NCBI GenBank assembly: GCA_900542765.1
Contig: UQOX01000001.1
Span: 1 to 64,000 of the forward strand
Length of the DNA: 64,000 nucleotides
Direction of reading: 5' to 3'
Source: an uncultured Porphyromonadaceae bacterium
GTDB lineage: Bacteria; Bacteroidota; Bacteroidia; Bacteroidales; UBA11471
In this document: positions 17,080 to 26,368 of the stretch, in pieces
Layout of the letters: every line of letters begins with the position of its first letter
Numbering within the stretch: the stretch's first letter is position 1
Notes under the pieces: model-generated
What the model saw: the letters and a program-made list of their open reading frames with translations, nothing else
Database searches by the model: none
Told to the model about the DNA's origin: nothing
Made by a program: the position numbers and the translations under genes

Positions 17080-20004
17080 TCAAGCGGCTTCGGAAGCCGT
17101 CGCTTTTGCAAATTTTTTCTTCATCATTTCATAGGCAATGGGCACGGCAACAAACAAGGTCGAATAGGTACCGATAATCACACCAAGCAACATGGCGAAA
17201 GAGAAACTGCGGATAGAATCACCACCCAAAATAAAGATGGAGAGCAGCACAAGAGCCGTACTCAACGAGGTGCTGATGGTACGCGAAAGGGTACTGTTAA
17301 GTGCTTCATTGATGACAAGCCAACGGTCACGTTTGGGATAAATACCGATAACCTCCCGCACACGGTCGAACACAACCACCTTGTCGTTCACCGAGTAACC
17401 GATGTTGGTAAGAATGGCGGCAATGAAGGTCTGGTCGATTTCCATCGAGAAGGGAAGCAATCCGTTGAAGAGCGAATAAACCAACAGAATAATCACGGTA
17501 TCGAATGCCAAAGAAGCAAGCGTACCGACACTGAATGCCAAGTCGCGGAACCGTACCAACACATAAAGAGCGATGGCCAAGAGGGAAAGGACAACAGCCC
17601 AAACGGCACCGACAGTGATATCCTCGGCGATACTCGGACCTACTTTCTGTATACTCATCACATTCTCCGTCTCGAAGGCTTCTTGCGATTTGCCGCCCAC
17701 CTCATCTTTGAGACCGTTATATATCAATGTAAGAATCTCTTGGTCGACCATGTCGCTCGACTCATTGATGCGGTAATTGGTCGAAATGCGCACCTGGTTG
17801 CTTCCACCGATGGTGATGACGGTAGGAATATTATCTACAAACTGAGGTTTGAGAAGGTCGGCAATCTCCTGGGTGTTAACCGGCTTGTCAAAACGGACGA
17901 TATAATTGCGGCCGCCCGAGAACTCAATACCTTTTTCAAGACCGCGCAAAGCAAAAGAGACACAACCGATAAGCACCAAAACCAAACTCAGTATATAGGC
18001 TTTTTTGCGGAACCCGAGGAAATTGATTTGCGGGTTGAGCAGCATATTGCGGGTCAAAGGCGTGGTAAAGGAAAGTTTCTTGAACCAATTCTTGTCGAGA
18101 CCTCTCTCATAGAACAAACGTGTCATGAACACGGCCGTGAAGAAAGAGCAGACGATACCGATAAGCGTCGTGGTGGCAAAACCTTTGATGGGTCCCGAGC
18201 CGAAATAGAACAGGATGATAGCGGTGATGACCGACGTCAAGTTGGAGTCGAAAATGGCCGAGAAAGCGTTTTTATAACCATCGGCAATGGCGTTTCTCAA
18301 ACTCTTTCCGGCTCGCAATTCCTCCTTGGTGCGCTCATAAATAAGCACATTGGCATCGACAGCGACACCCAGCGATAGAATCAAACCGGCAATACCCGAA
18401 AGGGTGAGCACGGCTTGGAACGAAGCCAAAATACCTATCGTGAAGAACATGTTCAAAATAAGCGCCACGTTGGCCACCAAACCGGGAACAACGCCATAGA
18501 CACCGATCATGTAAATCATGAGCAGGACAAGGGCGAAGATAAACGAGAAAACACCGCTACGAATAGCTTCCTGACCCAAAGAGGGTCCCACGATGTCTTC
18601 TTGCACGATTTTCACGCTGGCCGCCATTTTTCCGGTCTTCAACACATTGGCCAGGTCTTTGGCCTCCTCGGGAGTAAAACCGCCCGAAATTTGAGACGAA
18701 CCGTTGGGAATTTCGGTGTTGACAACAGGGAACGAATATACATGGTCATCGAGGACCACAGCCACGCACCGGCCGATGTTTTCGCGGGTGAGCTGAGCCC
18801 AAATCTTGGTACCCTCGGCATTCATCGACATGCTCACGACGGGAGCATTGGTCAGGGGGTCGAAGTCTTCACGGGCATCGTTGATGACATCGCCTTCCAG
18901 AGCAGGACGGCCTCCGGTGCTCGATTTGAGGGCTACCAGTTGATAGTATTGTTCTTTTTCGTCGATCGATTTCACCGTCCAGCAGAAATGAAGGTTGGTG
19001 GGAAGCATCTCACGCACCTGCGGCAGAGCGAGGTAAGCGCTCACGGCAGCCGTGTCGCGATAATGGGCATAACCGACACCCGGGCTGGCCACGGGTTGTC
19101 CGTTCTGTGCAATAGCAGGTTGCAAGCGCGAGAAGAGCGGATTCTGACGTTTCCACAATTCCATCTCTTCGCTTTCGCCGGTAAGTTCCGAAAGATCGCC
19201 TTCGGTGGTTTTCTCTTCGGCAACGACAGGCTCGCCGTTGTTTTCCATGCGGGCAATCAAGTCGTTGGCGGCAGCCAAGCGAGAGTAGATTTCGTTGAAG
19301 TTATAGGTTTCCCAGAATTCGAGGTTGGCACTGCCTTGGAGCAGTTTGCGCACACGCTCGGGTTCTTTCACACCGGGAAGCTCTACGAGAATGCGGCCGT
19401 CTTTTTCGAGGCGTTGAATGTTGGGCGATACCACACCGAAGCGGTCGATACGGGTACGCAGCACGTTGAAGGAGTTGTCGATGGCGCTGTTGAGTTCTTC
19501 ACGCAAGACGGCAACCACTTCGTCATTGGTGGCAGTGGGAGCGATTTTCTCTTTGAGTTGATAGGTACTGAAAATCGAGGCCAGACGGATATTGGGGTCG
19601 AGTTTCTTATATTCGTCTACGAAGATGACCAAGAAATCGGAATTATCGGCCTGGTTGGCGGTAGCCGCAGCAAGAGCCGCATTGAATTTGGCATCGGGAT
19701 TGTTGTTGGAAAGCGAACGCAGCACGTCGGCAACCGAAATCTGCAACGTAACGTTCATACCGCCTTTCAAGTCAAGACCGAGACCGACTTCCATTTCATT
19801 ACACTGTTTCAAGGTGTAATAGCCGAGATAGACTTTCTCGGTAGCCATAGAATCAAGATAATTCTTGTAAACGACAGGGTCCCCGTTGGAAATCTCTTCG
19901 GCTTTCTGATTGTAATAGCGAGTTACAAACGAGAAGGAAATGTAGAAGAGGCAGACCAAAGTGAGCAGAACGGCCAAGACCCTTATGAATCCTTTGTTTT
20001 GCAT
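17080..20004 (-). CDS. secDF: Fused protein translocase subunit SecDF
   Basis: A 974-residue inner-membrane protein combining SecD and SecF, the ion-motive-force-driven partner of SecYEG in protein export. The N-terminal SecD part has the first span (LAVLLTLVCLFYISFSF), the P1 region with GLGLDLKGGMNVTLQI, FGVVSPNIQRLEKDGRILVE, and the block of spans with GVAVDANVLIYERTKEELR. The SecF part begins near residue 640 with its own first span and GIEFSGGRNYIVRF, and ends with NIGYSVNDKVVVFDRVRE. Fusion of D and F is usual in Bacteroidetes. It is transcribed alone, divergent from the Ig-like lipoprotein gene. Confidence 0.97.
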   Translation of the reverse strand: MQNKGFIRVLAVLLTLVCLFYISFSFVTRYYNQKAEEISNGDPVVYKNYLDSMATEKVYLGYYTLKQCNEMEVGLGLDLKGGMNVTLQISVADVLRSLSNNNPDAKFNAALAAATANQADNSDFLVIFVDEYKKLDPNIRLASIFSTYQLKEKIAPTATNDEVVAVLREELNSAIDNSFNVLRTRIDRFGVVSPNIQRLEKDGRILVELPGVKEPERVRKLLQGSANLEFWETYNFNEIYSRLAAANDLIARMENNGEPVVAEEKTTEGDLSELTGESEEMELWKRQNPLFSRLQPAIAQNGQPVASPGVGYAHYRDTAAVSAYLALPQVREMLPTNLHFCWTVKSIDEKEQYYQLVALKSSTGGRPALEGDVINDAREDFDPLTNAPVVSMSMNAEGTKIWAQLTRENIGRCVAVVLDDHVYSFPVVNTEIPNGSSQISGGFTPEEAKDLANVLKTGKMAASVKIVQEDIVGPSLGQEAIRSGVFSFIFALVLLMIYMIGVYGVVPGLVANVALILNMFFTIGILASFQAVLTLSGIAGLILSLGVAVDANVLIYERTKEELRAGKSLRNAIADGYKNAFSAIFDSNLTSVITAIILFYFGSGPIKGFATTTLIGIVCSFFTAVFMTRLFYERGLDKNWFKKLSFTTPLTRNMLLNPQINFLGFRKKAYILSLVLVLIGCVSFALRGLEKGIEFSGGRNYIVRFDKPVNTQEIADLLKPQFVDNIPTVITIGGSNQVRISTNYRINESSDMVDQEILTLIYNGLKDEVGGKSQEAFETENVMSIQKVGPSIAEDITVGAVWAVVLSLLAIALYVLVRFRDLAFSVGTLASLAFDTVIILLVYSLFNGLLPFSMEIDQTFIAAILTNIGYSVNDKVVVFDRVREVIGIYPKRDRWLVINEALNSTLSRTISTSLSTALVLLSIFILGGDSIRSFSFAMLLGVIIGTYSTLFVAVPIAYEMMKKKFAKATASEAA

Positions 20005-20058
20005 TGTGATTATTACTTTTATGTTTTGAAATTATTGTGCAGTTTTCGATTTAAGGTG

Positions 20059-20092
20059 CAAATATATGGCTTTTTTCGGTTACGGCTGCAAA
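20059..20092 (-). promoter_or_regulatory. Promoter of secDF
   Basis: On the minus strand, TTTG (20092-20089) and TATATTTG (20066-20059) form the Bacteroidetes -33/-7 pair with a 22-base spacer. The leader would be about 45 bases. Confidence 0.6.
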
Positions 20093-20171
20093 AATACGAA
20101 TTTTTGTCATCACCGAAGCCAAAAAGAAGTTATATTTCAAGGAGGAAAGCGCTTTTTCCGCATCTTTGTCT

Positions 20172-20179
20172 TATCTTTG
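20172..20179 (+). promoter_or_regulatory. -7 promoter box (TATCTTTG) of the Ig-like lipoprotein gene
   Basis: This is an exact TAnnTTTG match 20 bases before the start codon at 20200. No clear TTTG lies at the expected upstream distance. Confidence 0.5.
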
Positions 20180-20199
20180 CCGACAGAATTGTCCCCGAC

Positions 20200-22143
20200 A
20201 TGAGCCTGCATCGTCACTCACACAACCGGTCGTCACGAGGTATTGCCATCGCCCTTATCATTGCCATCGGGGCGTGCTGTTTCTCGTGTGCCAACATGGG
20301 ACGTCCCGGCGGAGGCCCCAAAGACGAGACCCCTCCGGTATTGAAGAAGAGCAACCCGCCGATGGGGGCACTCCATTTCAACAAGAACAAAATCACGCTC
20401 GAATTCGACGAAATCGTCCAGGTCGAAAACCCCAACGAGAAAATCATCATCTCGCCGCCACAGACCCAAATGCCTCAAATATCGGCCTTGGGACGCATTG
20501 TCTCCATCACCCTGAACGATTCGATGAAAGCCAACACGACCTACACCATCGACTGTGGTGATGCCATCGCCGACAACAACGAGAAAAACAAACTGCTCAA
20601 TTTCAGTTTCCATTTCTCGACAGGCGACCACATCGACACGCTCGAAATGTCGGGAATCCTACTCAATGCCGCCGACCTCGAACCGGTAAGCGACATGCTG
20701 GTGGGCATCTACATGCAACCCCACGACACGACATTCACCACCCAACCGTTCCTGCGCATGAGCCGCACCGACGAATACGGTCGGTTCACCGTACGCAACA
20801 TCGCCGAGGGCACTTACCGCATTTTTGCCTTGAAAGACGGCAACCGCAACTACTTCTTCGACAATGCGACCGAAGACCTGGCCTTCCTCGACACGTCGTT
20901 CGTGCCCAGCGTCACCATGGAGTGGCACAACGACACGATATGGGCCGACACCAGCACCATCGACACCATCATCACCTCGCTGCAACCCCACTACTTTCCC
21001 GAAGGCATCATACTGCGTTCATTCAACGAGAACTACAAGGCCAGCTACTTCGAGAAATACGACCGCACCGACCGCCACAAGGTAACCCTCTACTTCTCGA
21101 CCGCACAAGACTCCCTGCCCCGAATCACGCCGCTGAACTTCTCCGGCGACGACTGGTCCATCATCGAGAAGAGCAAGACCAACGACACCATCACCTACTG
21201 GTTCAGGGACTCGAACGTCTACAACAAAGACACGTTGCGCATCGTGGCCAGCTACCTCCGCACCGACTCGGCACAGCAACTCTCCCTCTACAACGACACC
21301 ATGCTGTGGGCCTATCGCGAAAGGAAACGCTCTTCCCGGGAGAAAAAACGCAACCACGACGCCGACACGTTACCGTCCATCGAATATATGGGGATAGAGA
21401 TCCGTGGCGGGTCGAACATCGACATCTACGCCTCACCGGCCTACATCTTCTCCCAGCCGGTGAAGCATCTCGACCGCGCAGCCATACACCTCGAACAAAA
21501 GGTCGACACCCTGTGGGTTCCCGTCCCACCCGATGACTACACCTTCGAAGCCGGAACCGACGCCCCCCGTACCTATCGGCTGAAAACCAAATGGGCTTCG
21601 GGCGGAGAATACATTTTCACCCTCGACTCCCTAGCTGCCGAGAGTATCTATGGCAACCCCACGGCCACGATGAAGCACAAGTTCAAGGTAAAAGCCGTCG
21701 AAGAATACTCCAACCTCATCGTTCGCACCACGGGGGTTACCGACTCGGCCTTCGTGGAGTTGCTCAACAATTCAGACCAACCCATCTACAAAGCCTCGGT
21801 AAGAAAAGGTGCCGCCCTCTTCCGCTACATCAATCCCGGCACTTACTACATGCGCCTGTGCCTCGACCGCAACGACAACGGGGTGTGGGACACCGGAAAC
21901 TACCGCGAGAAACGCCAACCCGAGGAGATTTTCTACTACCCGGGAAGCCTCTCCCTGCGGGCCAACTGGGACGTAGACCAGGTGTGGGACGTCTATGCCA
22001 CACCGCTCGCCGAACAGAAACCTTACGAAATCATCAAGAACAAACCGAAGGAGACCCAGAGCGAAGAGGAAACCCAACCGCAGGAAGAGACACCCTTCTA
22101 CTCCAACCAACCCACCCTCATCGGCAATCAGCCCCGACGCTAA
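20200..22143 (+). CDS. Ig-like domain lipoprotein (Bacteroidetes family)
   Basis: The ATG at 20200 gives a 647-residue lipoprotein: signal peptide with AIALIIAIGACCFSC and likely lipidated cysteine near residue 30. It continues MGRPGGGPKDETPPVL, the hallmark opening of a widespread Bacteroidetes family with an N-terminal bacterial Ig-like (Big_5) domain (about residues 40-145). A carboxypeptidase-like/SdrD-like beta domain follows (about 150-230, RFTVRNIAEGTYRIFALKDG), then a long beta-rich part and a Glu/Gln-rich C-terminus. The function of the family is not established. The same frame stays open far upstream across secDF, but that extension is antisense and has no lipoprotein start. Confidence 0.88.
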   Translation: MSLHRHSHNRSSRGIAIALIIAIGACCFSCANMGRPGGGPKDETPPVLKKSNPPMGALHFNKNKITLEFDEIVQVENPNEKIIISPPQTQMPQISALGRIVSITLNDSMKANTTYTIDCGDAIADNNEKNKLLNFSFHFSTGDHIDTLEMSGILLNAADLEPVSDMLVGIYMQPHDTTFTTQPFLRMSRTDEYGRFTVRNIAEGTYRIFALKDGNRNYFFDNATEDLAFLDTSFVPSVTMEWHNDTIWADTSTIDTIITSLQPHYFPEGIILRSFNENYKASYFEKYDRTDRHKVTLYFSTAQDSLPRITPLNFSGDDWSIIEKSKTNDTITYWFRDSNVYNKDTLRIVASYLRTDSAQQLSLYNDTMLWAYRERKRSSREKKRNHDADTLPSIEYMGIEIRGGSNIDIYASPAYIFSQPVKHLDRAAIHLEQKVDTLWVPVPPDDYTFEAGTDAPRTYRLKTKWASGGEYIFTLDSLAAESIYGNPTATMKHKFKVKAVEEYSNLIVRTTGVTDSAFVELLNNSDQPIYKASVRKGAALFRYINPGTYYMRLCLDRNDNGVWDTGNYREKRQPEEIFYYPGSLSLRANWDVDQVWDVYATPLAEQKPYEIIKNKPKETQSEEETQPQEETPFYSNQPTLIGNQPRR

Positions 22144-22233
22144 CAACACCAAACAGCCCGGCCTCTTCATGTATAAGCCAACGCGTTTATGCACAAAAAT
22201 TTACACAAATAGCGCACTTTTTAAAAAAAGCAC

Positions 22234-22241
22234 TACCTTTG
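22234..22241 (+). promoter_or_regulatory. -7 promoter box (TACCTTTG) of the SulP gene
   Basis: This is an exact TAnnTTTG match 25 bases before the start codon at 22267, in an AT-rich stretch. Confidence 0.55.
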
Positions 22242-22266
22242 CGGCTTCAATTTTTTTTAAGGTAAC

Positions 22267-23955
22267 ATGAAGATTGATTTTCAGCCTAAATTACTTGTAG
22301 GCCTGCGCCACTATTCGCGCGAAAAATTCATCGCCGACCTCATGGCCGGTATCATTGTGGGCATCGTGGCGCTGCCGCTTGCCATCGCATTCGGTATCGC
22401 CTCGGGCGTCACCCCCGAAAAAGGTCTCATCACCGCCATCGTCGGCGGCTTCATCGTCTCGGCACTGGGCGGCAGCTCGGTGCAGATAGGCGGCCCCACC
22501 GGCGCATTCATCGTCATCGTATTCGGTATCATACAGGGCTACGGCCTCGAAGGTCTCGCCATCGCCACGGCACTGGCGGGTGCCATGCTGATCATGATGG
22601 GACTCTTCCGCCTGGGCGGCATCATCAAGTTTATTCCCTACCCCATTGTCGTGGGCTTCACCAGCGGTATCGCCCTCACCATCTTCACCACGCAGGTCAA
22701 AGACCTGCTGGGCCTCACCATCGACAAGCTCCCGGCCGACTGCCTCTCACAATGGGCCGTCTACTTCCGGCACCTCGACACCATCAACCCGCTGTCGCTC
22801 TTCATCGGCGTGGCCAGCATTCTCATCATCGCCGTCATGCCCAAAATATCACGCAAGATACCGGGGTCGCTGGTAGCCATCATCTTCATGACGGTCGTTG
22901 CCTATCTCATGAAAGAGGTGTGGGGCATCACCGGCATCGAGACCATCGGCGACCGGTTCGACATCAGCAACGAGATACCCGACCCGCAGCCGCTCCACCT
23001 CGACATGGCCACCATCAACCAGCTGCTCTCGCCGGCCTTCACCATCGCCATCTTGTGCGCCATCGAGTCGCTGCTCTCGGCCACCGTGGCCGACGGTGCC
23101 GTGGGTGAACACCACAACTCCAACACCGAACTCATCGGCCAAGGCGTCGCCAACATCGTGGTGCCCTTCTTCGGCGGCATTCCCGTGACGGGAGCCATCG
23201 CCCGCACCATGACCAACATCAACAACGGCGGCCGCACCCCCGTGGCCGGCATCATACATGCCGTGGTACTGCTGGCCATCTTCCTGCTGCTCATGCCCCT
23301 CATCGAGTTGGTACCCATGGCCTGTCTGGCCGGCGTACTCGTCATCGTGGCCTACAACATGAGCGGCTGGCGCACCGTGCGTTCGCTGCTGAAAAACCCC
23401 AAATCCGATGTGGCCATTCTCGCCACGACATTCATTCTCACCGTCGTTTTCAACCTCACCATCGCCATCGAGATAGGTCTGCTGCTGGCCGTGCTGCTCT
23501 TCCTGCGCCGCGTGTCGGAGAATGTGCAGATTTCGGTATTGAAAGATGAGCTCGACGTGGCCCAGGGCACCGAGATGACCCAGCACGAGACGCTGAACAT
23601 CGCCAAAGGCGTGGAGGTATATGAAATCAACGGCCCGTTCTTCTTCGGCGTGGCCACGAAGTTCGACGAAGTGATGCGCGAGATGGGCGACAAACCGGTA
23701 GTGCGCATCATTCGCATGCGCAGAGTACCGTTTATCGACTCCACCGGCCTGCACAACCTGCAAATCCTCGTCGAGTCGTCGCACCGTGAGGGCATACGGG
23801 TCATACTCTCGGGGGTCAACCCCTCGGTGCAGGAGACGCTCTACAAGTCGGGGCTCAACAAAATCATCGGCAACGAAAACATCTGCGACCACATATCCAA
23901 GGCCGTAGAAAAGGCCAACGCCCTCGTCGAGCTCAACGAGAAACTGAAACAATAA
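22267..23955 (+). CDS. SulP-family inorganic anion transporter
   Basis: A 562-residue SLC26/SulP transporter. The transmembrane part (about residues 20-415) starts with the family's IVGIVALPLAIAFGIASGV and carries GGSSVQIGGPTGAFIVIVFG and FGGIPVTGAIARTMTNINNG. A C-terminal STAS domain (about 440-550) has VPFIDSTGLHNLQILVES. Bacterial members carry sulfate, bicarbonate or dicarboxylates. With sulfur-assimilation genes elsewhere in the window, sulfate is attractive but not proven, and bicarbonate is an equal candidate. It is a single gene between its own promoter and a hairpin terminator. Confidence 0.92.
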   Translation: MKIDFQPKLLVGLRHYSREKFIADLMAGIIVGIVALPLAIAFGIASGVTPEKGLITAIVGGFIVSALGGSSVQIGGPTGAFIVIVFGIIQGYGLEGLAIATALAGAMLIMMGLFRLGGIIKFIPYPIVVGFTSGIALTIFTTQVKDLLGLTIDKLPADCLSQWAVYFRHLDTINPLSLFIGVASILIIAVMPKISRKIPGSLVAIIFMTVVAYLMKEVWGITGIETIGDRFDISNEIPDPQPLHLDMATINQLLSPAFTIAILCAIESLLSATVADGAVGEHHNSNTELIGQGVANIVVPFFGGIPVTGAIARTMTNINNGGRTPVAGIIHAVVLLAIFLLLMPLIELVPMACLAGVLVIVAYNMSGWRTVRSLLKNPKSDVAILATTFILTVVFNLTIAIEIGLLLAVLLFLRRVSENVQISVLKDELDVAQGTEMTQHETLNIAKGVEVYEINGPFFFGVATKFDEVMREMGDKPVVRIIRMRRVPFIDSTGLHNLQILVESSHREGIRVILSGVNPSVQETLYKSGLNKIIGNENICDHISKAVEKANALVELNEKLKQ

Positions 23956-23975
23956 TCTCCTCCCAATAAAAAGAG

Positions 23976-24015
23976 TAACGGCTGTCTCCGCAGGGAGACA
24001 GCCGTTATTATTATC
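23976..24015. terminator. Hairpin terminator between the SulP gene and the minus-strand unknown gene
   Basis: TAACGGCTGTCTCC (23976-23989) pairs perfectly with GGAGACAGCCGTTA (23994-24007) around a 4-base loop. T-rich sequence follows on both strands, so it probably serves both converging genes. Confidence 0.75.
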
Positions 24016-24043
24016 GGTGAATCAGCTATCGGGGAAAACAATT

Positions 24044-24592
24044 CTAATCCTGCCGATCTTCTCCTCGTGGAAGATGCTCCAATAGAATAGTACAATCCGT
24101 TTTTTCACGAACCTTAAAAAGGGCATCGTCGCTGCTAATCCGCAAATAACTATCGGGAAAATGGGGCACGACGATTCTAAACCCAGCATCGTGAGCATAC
24201 TCCCAAGAATATATCCACTTGTCCCAATAAACGGTCCGGCCTTTTTTGTCCTTAAAGATAATCACATCTTGCATAATACCGAACGAGTCCATCACATCTT
24301 GCATACTGGCATCGGCAATAACGCCGAACGATGCCATCACCTCTTCCGAACAACCGTTCTCATAATAATACATCGTGTCCCACTGAAACGGGGTGAGGCG
24401 CGACAGGTCGACTATGGTATCGCTTGTATTCCAGCCGGCCAACATCATTCGGTCGAAATGGCTGTACTCGTCCTTGTTACACCGCATGAGAAAAAGCAAT
24501 ATAATCACTCCCACACAGCAGGAGAAAATCAGCAGGACATTCTTTATGCCTCGCAAAATCCGTTCAATCAGAGTACAAATAGAAATACGCAT
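24044..24592 (-). CDS. Membrane-anchored protein of unknown function
   Basis: A 182-residue protein with one N-terminal membrane span (about residues 17-36, NVLLIFSCCVGVIILLFLM) followed by a soluble domain. No family is recognised. The soluble part is rich in Asp, Tyr and Trp (TVYWDKWIYSWEYAHDAG), and a Cys just after the span (LMRCNKDE) could be a lipidation site, though the spacing is not a classical lipobox. It stands alone on the minus strand, converging with the SulP gene. Its base composition is lower in GC than its neighbours. Confidence 0.65.
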   Translation of the reverse strand: MRISICTLIERILRGIKNVLLIFSCCVGVIILLFLMRCNKDEYSHFDRMMLAGWNTSDTIVDLSRLTPFQWDTMYYYENGCSEEVMASFGVIADASMQDVMDSFGIMQDVIIFKDKKGRTVYWDKWIYSWEYAHDAGFRIVVPHFPDSYLRISSDDALFKVREKTDCTILLEHLPRGEDRQD

Positions 24593-24740
24593 TATTCTTT
24601 TTTGTTATCATTCCGTTCTCACCTATCGTTTCAAATTCGCTCTTGGCTTTTTCATATCTTTCTGATGGCAATTGTCATGTGAGAACATAAGTATAGTTGT
24701 CGGATAACGAAGAGTCTAAATTTCTATCGGCCTCCTTTTG

Positions 24741-24748
24741 CAAAGATA
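24741..24748 (-). promoter_or_regulatory. Probable -7 promoter box (TATCTTTG) of the minus-strand unknown gene
   Basis: The minus strand reads TATCTTTG here, an exact TAnnTTTG match, and would give a leader of about 140 bases before the start at 24592. No clear -33 box is present. Confidence 0.4.
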
Positions 24749-24862
24749 GCATTTTTCCCGAATCATCATCTGGCCCGGTATAGATTTCCAACACCCAAGC
24801 TGCTGTTCACGCCCTATATCGGTTTCCATTTCGAAGAGAATTATTTTCTTTCGATTATCTTC

Positions 24863-24892
24863 TTGCACAACTCGCAAAAAAGATGTTACTTT
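24863..24892 (+). promoter_or_regulatory. Probable promoter of metK-metY
   Basis: TTG at 24863-24865 and TTACTTTG at 24885-24892 give a near-consensus -33/-7 pair. Transcription would start close to 24900, just before the structured leader, leaving about 160 bases before metK. Confidence 0.45.
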
Positions 24893-24899
24893 GCAGCCA

Positions 24900-24960
24900 C
24901 GATATGTGGATGGATTTGGCTGCTTGCAACCACACTAAAAAACTGCTAAAACGGTAATTA
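24900..24960 (+). promoter_or_regulatory. Candidate SAM-II-class riboswitch in the metK leader
   Basis: The order of motifs resembles SAM-II aptamers. A P1 stem (TGTGG 24905-24909 with CCACA 24930-24934) encloses GATTT (24913-24917) and TTGCAA (24924-24929) directly before the closing strand. An A-rich linker with TAAAA follows, then TGCTAAAA (24944-24951) and CGGT. metK directly follows, so SAM feedback makes biological sense. The loop-to-tail pseudoknot pairing is less clear than in textbook members. Using TGGC (24917-24920) with GCTA (24946-24949) is one possibility. I rate it a candidate, possibly a variant. Confidence 0.5.
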
Positions 24961-25018
24961 CCCCCGCCCCGACCCCTACGGCCGGAAAACCGCCCCGCAT
25001 TTTTCTCCCCCTCCATCT

Positions 25019-25058
25019 CTTATCGGAAGTTATTTTTTTAACCGACAAAAACGATAAG
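25019..25058 (+). promoter_or_regulatory. Hairpin just upstream of the metK start codon
   Basis: CTTATCG (25019-25025) can pair with CGATAAG (25052-25058), ending two bases before the ATG. An alternative inner stem (TCGG with CCGA plus TTA with TAA) uses part of the same sequence. Either fold could affect translation initiation, and a switch between them would suit a riboswitch expression platform, but this is inference. Confidence 0.4.
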
Positions 25059-25060
25059 AA

Positions 25061-26350
25061 ATGAACTATCTCTTCACCTCCGAATCGGTATCGGAAGGGC
25101 ACCCCGACAAGGTGGCCGACCAAATCTCCGACGCCATTCTCGACGAATTCCTCGCCTACGACCCCCAATCGAAGGTCGCCTGCGAAACGCTGGTAACCAC
25201 CGGACAGGTGGTCCTCGCCGGCGAAGTGAAATCACAAGCCTACATCGACCTGCACGAGGTGGCCCGCCGGGTCATCAACCGCATCGGCTACACCCGCAGC
25301 GAATACAAGTTCGACGGCGACTCCTGCGGCGTGTTCTCGGCCATACACGAACAGTCGGCCGACATCAACCGCGGCGTGGAACGCCCCGAAGCCATGAACC
25401 AAGGCGCCGGCGACCAAGGCATGATGTTCGGCTACGCCTGCAACGAGACCGACAACTACATGCCGCTCGCCCTCGACCTCTCGCACCTGCTGCTGCGCGA
25501 ACTGGCCGTCTTGCGCCGCGAGAAAAACGAGATGCCCTACCTGCGCCCCGACGCCAAGTCGCAGGTAACGGTGGAGTATGACGAGCAACACCGCCCGGTG
25601 CGCATACACACCATCGTCATCTCGACCCAGCACGACGAGTTTATCGCCCCCACCGACAACACCCCCGAAGCCCAGGCCCAGGCCGACCGCAAGATGCTCG
25701 ACCGCATCGCCGACGACGTGCGCCGCACGCTGCTGCCCCGCGTCATCGCCCAACTGCCCGAGCGCGTGCAGCGGCTCTTCGACGACCGGCTTATCCTGCA
25801 CGTCAACCCCACCGGCAAATTCGTCATCGGCGGCCCCCACGGCGACACCGGTCTCACCGGCCGCAAAATCATCGTCGACACCTACGGGGGCAAGGGAGCC
25901 CACGGCGGCGGAGCCTTCTCGGGCAAAGACCCCTCGAAGGTTGACCGTTCGGCCGCCTACGCCGCCCGCCACATGGCCAAGAACATGGTCGCCGCCGGCA
26001 TTGCCGACGAGGTGCTGATACAGGTATCCTACGCCATCGGTGTGGCCCAGCCCGTGAGCCTCTTTGTCAACACCTACGGCACGTCGCACGTCGCCCTGAG
26101 CGATGCCGAGATTGCCTGCGAAATAGGCAAAATCTTCGACCTGCGCCCCAAAGCCATCGAAGAACGGCTCAAACTGCGCAACCCCATCTACGAAGAGACG
26201 GCCGCCTACGGCCACATGGGACGCCAGCCCCGCACGGTGCACAAGACCTTCACCTCGCGCTACGAGAAACCCGTAGAGACAGACGTGGAACTCTTCACCT
26301 GGGAAAAACTCGACTATGTCGACACCCTGAAAAAAGCCTTTTCCTTATAA
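25061..26350 (+). CDS. metK: S-adenosylmethionine synthetase
   Basis: Makes SAM from methionine and ATP. The 429-residue protein has the family's [19 protein letters not shown] at the N-terminus, [12 protein letters not shown] (the signature hexapeptide region), and the P-loop-like [21 protein letters not shown] with catalytic lysines. It is slightly longer than the enteric enzyme, as usual in Bacteroidetes. metY follows after 18 bases, so SAM and methionine synthesis are co-transcribed. The candidate SAM-binding leader upstream would give product feedback. Confidence 0.97.
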   Translation: MNYLFTSESVSEGHPDKVADQISDAILDEFLAYDPQSKVACETLVTTGQVVLAGEVKSQAYIDLHEVARRVINRIGYTRSEYKFDGDSCGVFSAIHEQSADINRGVERPEAMNQGAGDQGMMFGYACNETDNYMPLALDLSHLLLRELAVLRREKNEMPYLRPDAKSQVTVEYDEQHRPVRIHTIVISTQHDEFIAPTDNTPEAQAQADRKMLDRIADDVRRTLLPRVIAQLPERVQRLFDDRLILHVNPTGKFVIGGPHGDTGLTGRKIIVDTYGGKGAHGGGAFSGKDPSKVDRSAAYAARHMAKNMVAAGIADEVLIQVSYAIGVAQPVSLFVNTYGTSHVALSDAEIACEIGKIFDLRPKAIEERLKLRNPIYEETAAYGHMGRQPRTVHKTFTSRYEKPVETDVELFTWEKLDYVDTLKKAFSL

Positions 26351-26368
26351 TCAATCATACGCATCACC

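Larger units (their letters stand above)
24593..25060. other. 468-base intergenic region between the unknown membrane protein and metK
   Basis: It holds the divergent promoters, the candidate SAM-II aptamer and the start-site hairpin listed separately. The stretch 24960-25018 is strikingly C-rich and G-poor on the plus strand. No ORF looks coding. Confidence 0.6.

Noticed and set aside
18415..20199. Very long open frame on the plus strand across secDF, in frame with the Ig-like lipoprotein
   Set aside because: It is antisense to a clear SecDF gene and lacks homology. The lipoprotein signal peptide and promoter box fix the true start at 20200.
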